From positions 1-15,525 of the forward strand of contig CAJYRH010000553.1 of assembly GCA_913776795.1 (NCBI GenBank): a stretch of 15,525 nt of DNA. Reading direction: 5' to 3'. The notes beneath the pieces are model-generated. The model was not told the origin of the DNA and did no database searches. It worked only from the letters and a program-made list of their open reading frames with translations. Origin of the DNA: an uncultured Pseudorhodoferax sp. GTDB taxonomy: Bacteria > Pseudomonadota > Gammaproteobacteria > Burkholderiales > Burkholderiaceae. The position numbers and the translations under genes were made by a program. Shown here piece by piece: positions 15,186-15,525 of this stretch. Every line of letters begins with the position of its first letter. Position 1 is the first letter of the stretch.

Positions 15186-15525
15186 CCGGGCAGCCCCAGG
15201 CCGTAAAGCCGGGCGTAGGCGCCGTCGGCGGCCAGCAGTTCTGCGTGGGTGCCCATCTCAACGATCCGGCCTGCCTCCATCACCACGATCCGGTCGGCGT
15301 GCTGCACGGTGGACAGCCGGTGGGCGATGACCAGCGTGGTGCGACCCTGCATGAGCCTGTGCAGCGCGGCCTGCACGGCGCGCTCGGATTCGGTGTCCAG
15401 GGCGGATGTGGCTTCGTCGAGGATCAACACGGGCGCATCCTTGTAGAGCGCGCGGGCGATGGCCAGGCGCTGGCGCTGGCCGCCGGACAACTGGGCAGCG
15501 TTGTGGCCGACCAGGGTGTCCATGC
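15182..15525 (-). CDS. msbA: MsbA-like lipid A/LPS ABC exporter, C-terminal part (runs off window)
   Basis: This is the C-terminal 113 residues of the nucleotide-binding domain of an ABC exporter; the membrane domain and Walker A lie beyond the window. Visible motifs are the signature LSGGQRQR, Walker B VLILDE with its catalytic glutamate, the D-loop in SALD, and the switch histidine in VIAHRLST. The stretch [21 protein letters not shown] is very close to E. coli MsbA, and [18 protein letters not shown] closes the domain as in that family. MsbA flips lipid A-core across the inner membrane. The LPS-type glycosyltransferase two genes downstream supports MsbA over other type I exporters, but the proof lies outside the window. 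The stop overlaps the GTG start of the MFS gene. Confidence 0.82.
   Translation of the reverse strand, partial: MDTLVGHNAAQLSGGQRQRLAIARALYKDAPVLILDEATSALDTESERAVQAALHRLMQGRTTLVIAHRLSTVQHADRIVVMEAGRIVEMGTHAELLAADGAYARLYGLGLPG

Noticed and set aside
1..15525. CRISPR arrays, tRNA/rRNA genes, insertion sequences, phage or defence genes
   Set aside because: No regularly spaced repeats, tRNA-like cloverleafs, transposase motifs or terminal repeats were seen; all sizeable stretches are explained by ordinary genes.

Overview
The window is GC-rich, densely coded DNA from a betaproteobacterium, most likely order Burkholderiales and Comamonadaceae-like. This placement is inferred from protein character, base composition and the cyo-SURF1-RegB/RegA gene order; no rRNA or marker search was possible. 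Protein genes fill almost the whole window. There are no tRNA or rRNA genes, insertion sequences, CRISPR arrays or prophage genes, and no gene-free stretch longer than about 180 bases.

Region 1 (1-6378, minus strand) is a tight operon-like run: cyoA, cyoB, cyoC, cyoD, a SURF1-family assembly factor, a RegB-type redox histidine kinase and the start of a RegA-type response regulator that leaves the window. Junctions are overlaps or gaps of 12 bases or less. The first four genes encode a bo3-type proton-pumping quinol oxidase. SURF1 should help mature its heme-copper subunit. RegB/RegA would sense quinone or redox state and control respiratory genes, so an oxidase, its assembly factor and a plausible sensor of its substrate pool seem to be transcribed together. 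No cyoE (heme O synthase) is visible.

Region 2 (6379-7896) holds a 177-base divergent promoter region and a plus-strand MFS transporter resembling the metabolite:H+ symporters.

Region 3 (7921-10461) is a set of stand-alone genes: an exported protein with a sulfite-oxidase-type molybdopterin fold (minus), a pirin (plus), an NADPH-dependent FMN reductase (plus) and a small YkvA/DUF1232 membrane protein (minus). Several are redox or stress related. Their short intergenic regions carry clear inverted repeats.

Region 4 (10552-13156) holds a membrane-anchored diguanylate cyclase (Cache-PAS-GGDEF, with AGDEY at the signature site) and a divergent DUF454/YbaN membrane protein.

Region 5 (13188-15525, minus strand) is the end of an envelope operon: the C-terminus of an MsbA-like lipid flippase, an MFS transporter whose GTG start overlaps the msbA stop, and a WaaE/KdtX-like family 2 glycosyltransferase. 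The context suggests lipopolysaccharide core assembly.

Nothing here is clearly a new biological system. The most interesting points are the oxidase-SURF1-RegBA linkage, the histidine-rich tails on CyoD, the repeated GGWCC elements in the cyo divergent promoter, the MFS gene embedded in the LPS operon, and palindromes upstream of the pirin and DUF1232 genes.
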